Shown here: in pieces, positions 62,982 to 64,000 of the stretch
Numbering within the stretch: the stretch's first letter is position 1
Layout: the number at the start of each line of letters is the position of its first letter
Assembly (NCBI GenBank): GCA_965224595.1
Contig: OZ245057.1
Coordinates: 434,001-498,000, forward strand
DNA length: 64,000 nt
Source of the DNA: Aliivibrio_A sp016764915
GTDB lineage: Bacteria > Pseudomonadota > Gammaproteobacteria > Enterobacterales > Vibrionaceae
Direction: 5' to 3'
The notes under the pieces: model-generated
Databases searched by the model: none
Told to the model about the DNA's origin: nothing
Seen by the model: only the letters and a program-made list of their open reading frames with translations
Program-made: the position numbers and the translations under genes

Positions 62982-63843
62982 CACATACAATGAAACCACA
63001 TCTGATGAGCAAGGTTACAACTACGGCTTTTTAGATGAACAGACCAAACGCATGATCCGCCGTGCCATTTTAAAGGCGATCGCGATTCCAGGTTACCAAG
63101 TACCTTTTGGCGGTAAAGAGATGCCAATGCCTTATGGCTGGGGGACCGGTGGTATTCAAATCACCGCTTCCATCATTGGCCGACAGGATGTGCTTAAAGT
63201 GATCGATCAAGGCGCGGATGACACCACCAATGCGGTTTCGATTCGTCAATTTTTTAAAAAAGTAGCACAAGCTAACACCACAGAGAAAACCGAACAGGCC
63301 AGTATCATCCAGACACGCCACCGTATTCCGGAAAAACCAATGTGCAAAGGACAGATCTTAGTCTATCAAGTGCCTATCCCTGAGCCACTTCGCTTTCTTG
63401 AACCTAGAGAGACGGAAACCAGAAAGATGCACGCACTGAGCGAGTACGGAATCATGCACGTCAAGCTTTACGAGGACATCGCACGTTACGGACACATTGC
63501 CACCTCTTACGCGTATCCGGTCATGGTCAATCAACGTTACATCATGGACCCGTCACCGATCCCAAAATTTGATAACCCAAAAATGGATCGCATGCCCGCT
63601 CTGCAATTGTTTGGAGCAGGGCGAGAGAAGCGTATTTATGCCATTCCACCTTTTACGGATGTAAAGAGCTTAGATTTTGAAGATTACCCTTTTGAAATAC
63701 AGAAATGGGAAGAGCCCTGCGCAATTTGTGGTGCCACTCATACCTTCCTTGATGAAGTGGTCACCGATGACAAAGGCAGTCGAATGTATGTCTGCTCAGA
63801 TACGGATTATTGCAACGAACAACAGGAGACTTCACCATGTTAA
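62974..63843 (+). CDS. phnJ: C-P lyase radical SAM subunit PhnJ
   Basis: Catalyses C-P bond cleavage. The 289-residue protein ends in the [4Fe-4S] cluster motif Cys-x2-Cys-x21-Cys-x5-Cys (CAIC ... CSDTDYC), the PhnJ arrangement, and the YGWGTGGIQIT loop appears in the first part. ATG 62974 is taken, overlapping phnI by 8 bases; an extension to 62938 lies within phnI and is not supported. Overlaps phnK by 7 bases. Confidence 0.96.
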   Translation: MTNTYNETTSDEQGYNYGFLDEQTKRMIRRAILKAIAIPGYQVPFGGKEMPMPYGWGTGGIQITASIIGRQDVLKVIDQGADDTTNAVSIRQFFKKVAQANTTEKTEQASIIQTRHRIPEKPMCKGQILVYQVPIPEPLRFLEPRETETRKMHALSEYGIMHVKLYEDIARYGHIATSYAYPVMVNQRYIMDPSPIPKFDNPKMDRMPALQLFGAGREKRIYAIPPFTDVKSLDFEDYPFEIQKWEEPCAICGATHTFLDEVVTDDKGSRMYVCSDTDYCNEQQETSPC

Positions 63844-64000
63844 ATCAATCAGATAACGATCAGCCTCTACTTGATGTGTCTGGTTTATCCAAACTTTATT
63901 CTGCGGGTAAGGGGTGTCAGGAGATCGATCTGCAACTGTATCCAGGGGAGGTTCTGGGCATTGTTGGTGAATCAGGATCAGGAAAAAGCACCTTGCTCAG
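63837..64000 (+). CDS. phnK: C-P lyase ATP-binding protein PhnK, 3' end missing
   Basis: ABC-type ATPase that docks on the PhnGHIJ core. Only the first 54 residues are in the window: normal ABC start (LLDVSGLSKLYSAGKGC) and Walker A GESGSGKST at the right edge. CAGGAG lies upstream of ATG 63837. The rest of the operon (phnL, phnM and so on) would lie beyond the window. Confidence 0.9.
   Translation, partial: MLNQSDNDQPLLDVSGLSKLYSAGKGCQEIDLQLYPGEVLGIVGESGSGKSTLL

Noticed and set aside
1..64000. CRISPR arrays, tRNA or rRNA genes, complete insertion sequences or prophage genes
   Set aside because: No regular spaced repeats, cloverleaf-like genes, transposase motifs or phage structural genes were seen on reading both strands.

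Overview
The window looks like a chromosomal segment of a Vibrio or close Vibrionaceae relative. Support comes from the typical Vibrio families it carries (DUF2860 outer-membrane protein, DUF3316 small secreted protein, solitary autotransporter-type barrel, VF530-type protein, YibL, PACE efflux) and from nagZ/anmK, hemF and arfB orthologues. I see no rRNA, tRNA, CRISPR array, complete insertion sequence or prophage. Several short gene remnants suggest ongoing gene loss.

Layout. 1-7.8 kb: nitrogen block with nirB (5' end outside the window), nirD, a NarK/NasA-type nitrate transporter, a fused PP2C phosphatase-Ser/Thr kinase and a chemoreceptor with a nitrate/nitrite (NIT) domain. 7.9-10.1 kb: divergent cell-wall recycling genes nagZ and anmK. 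10.2-19.8 kb: a PEP-CTERM protein, an NTF2-like protein, an ABC exporter behind a structured leader, hemF, a membrane HEXXH protein, an alpha/beta hydrolase, a LysR remnant facing allE, and an EamA exporter divergent from a LysR regulator. 19.8-24.8 kb: small housekeeping genes (VF530, yibL, arfB, DUF2750, yhhY) and a PepSY protein-two-component system. 24.8-31.6 kb: DUF2860, then a gtrB/ArnT-like/gtrA envelope glycosylation operon divergent from a second two-component system, then yjjG. 31.7-36.9 kb: M14 peptidase, dCMP deaminase, a long RluA-type synthase, PACE efflux pump with LysR regulator, DUF3316.

36.9-45.7 kb: purine catabolism: FCD-type GntR regulator, allA, then xdhA-xdhB-xdhC-guaD and a small four-cysteine protein. 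Guanine would be deaminated to xanthine by GuaD, xanthine oxidised to urate by XdhAB (matured by XdhC), and AllE/AllA act late in allantoin breakdown; uricase, allantoinase and allantoicase are absent from the window. Two matching palindromes cover the xdhA promoter. Remnants of a PhzF protein and a MOFRL-type glycerate kinase lie in the same region. 45.7-53.9 kb: mixed accessory genes, including a DUF2975-XRE pair with its own operator-like repeats, a frameshifted histidine phosphatase, and a TetR-SDR pair behind a 40-bp near-perfect palindrome. 54.1-56.6 kb: AT-rich island with two DUF2971-like proteins of unknown role. 56.8-64 kb: a TctA remnant, then the phosphonate uptake and C-P lyase operon phnCDEFGHIJK, running off the right edge inside phnK.

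No single striking new system is provable here. The best leads are the xdhA operators, the TetR palindrome, the DUF2971 pair, the zinc-ribbon-like protein in the purine operon, the structured leader before the ABC exporter, and the PP2C-kinase fusion beside nitrite assimilation.
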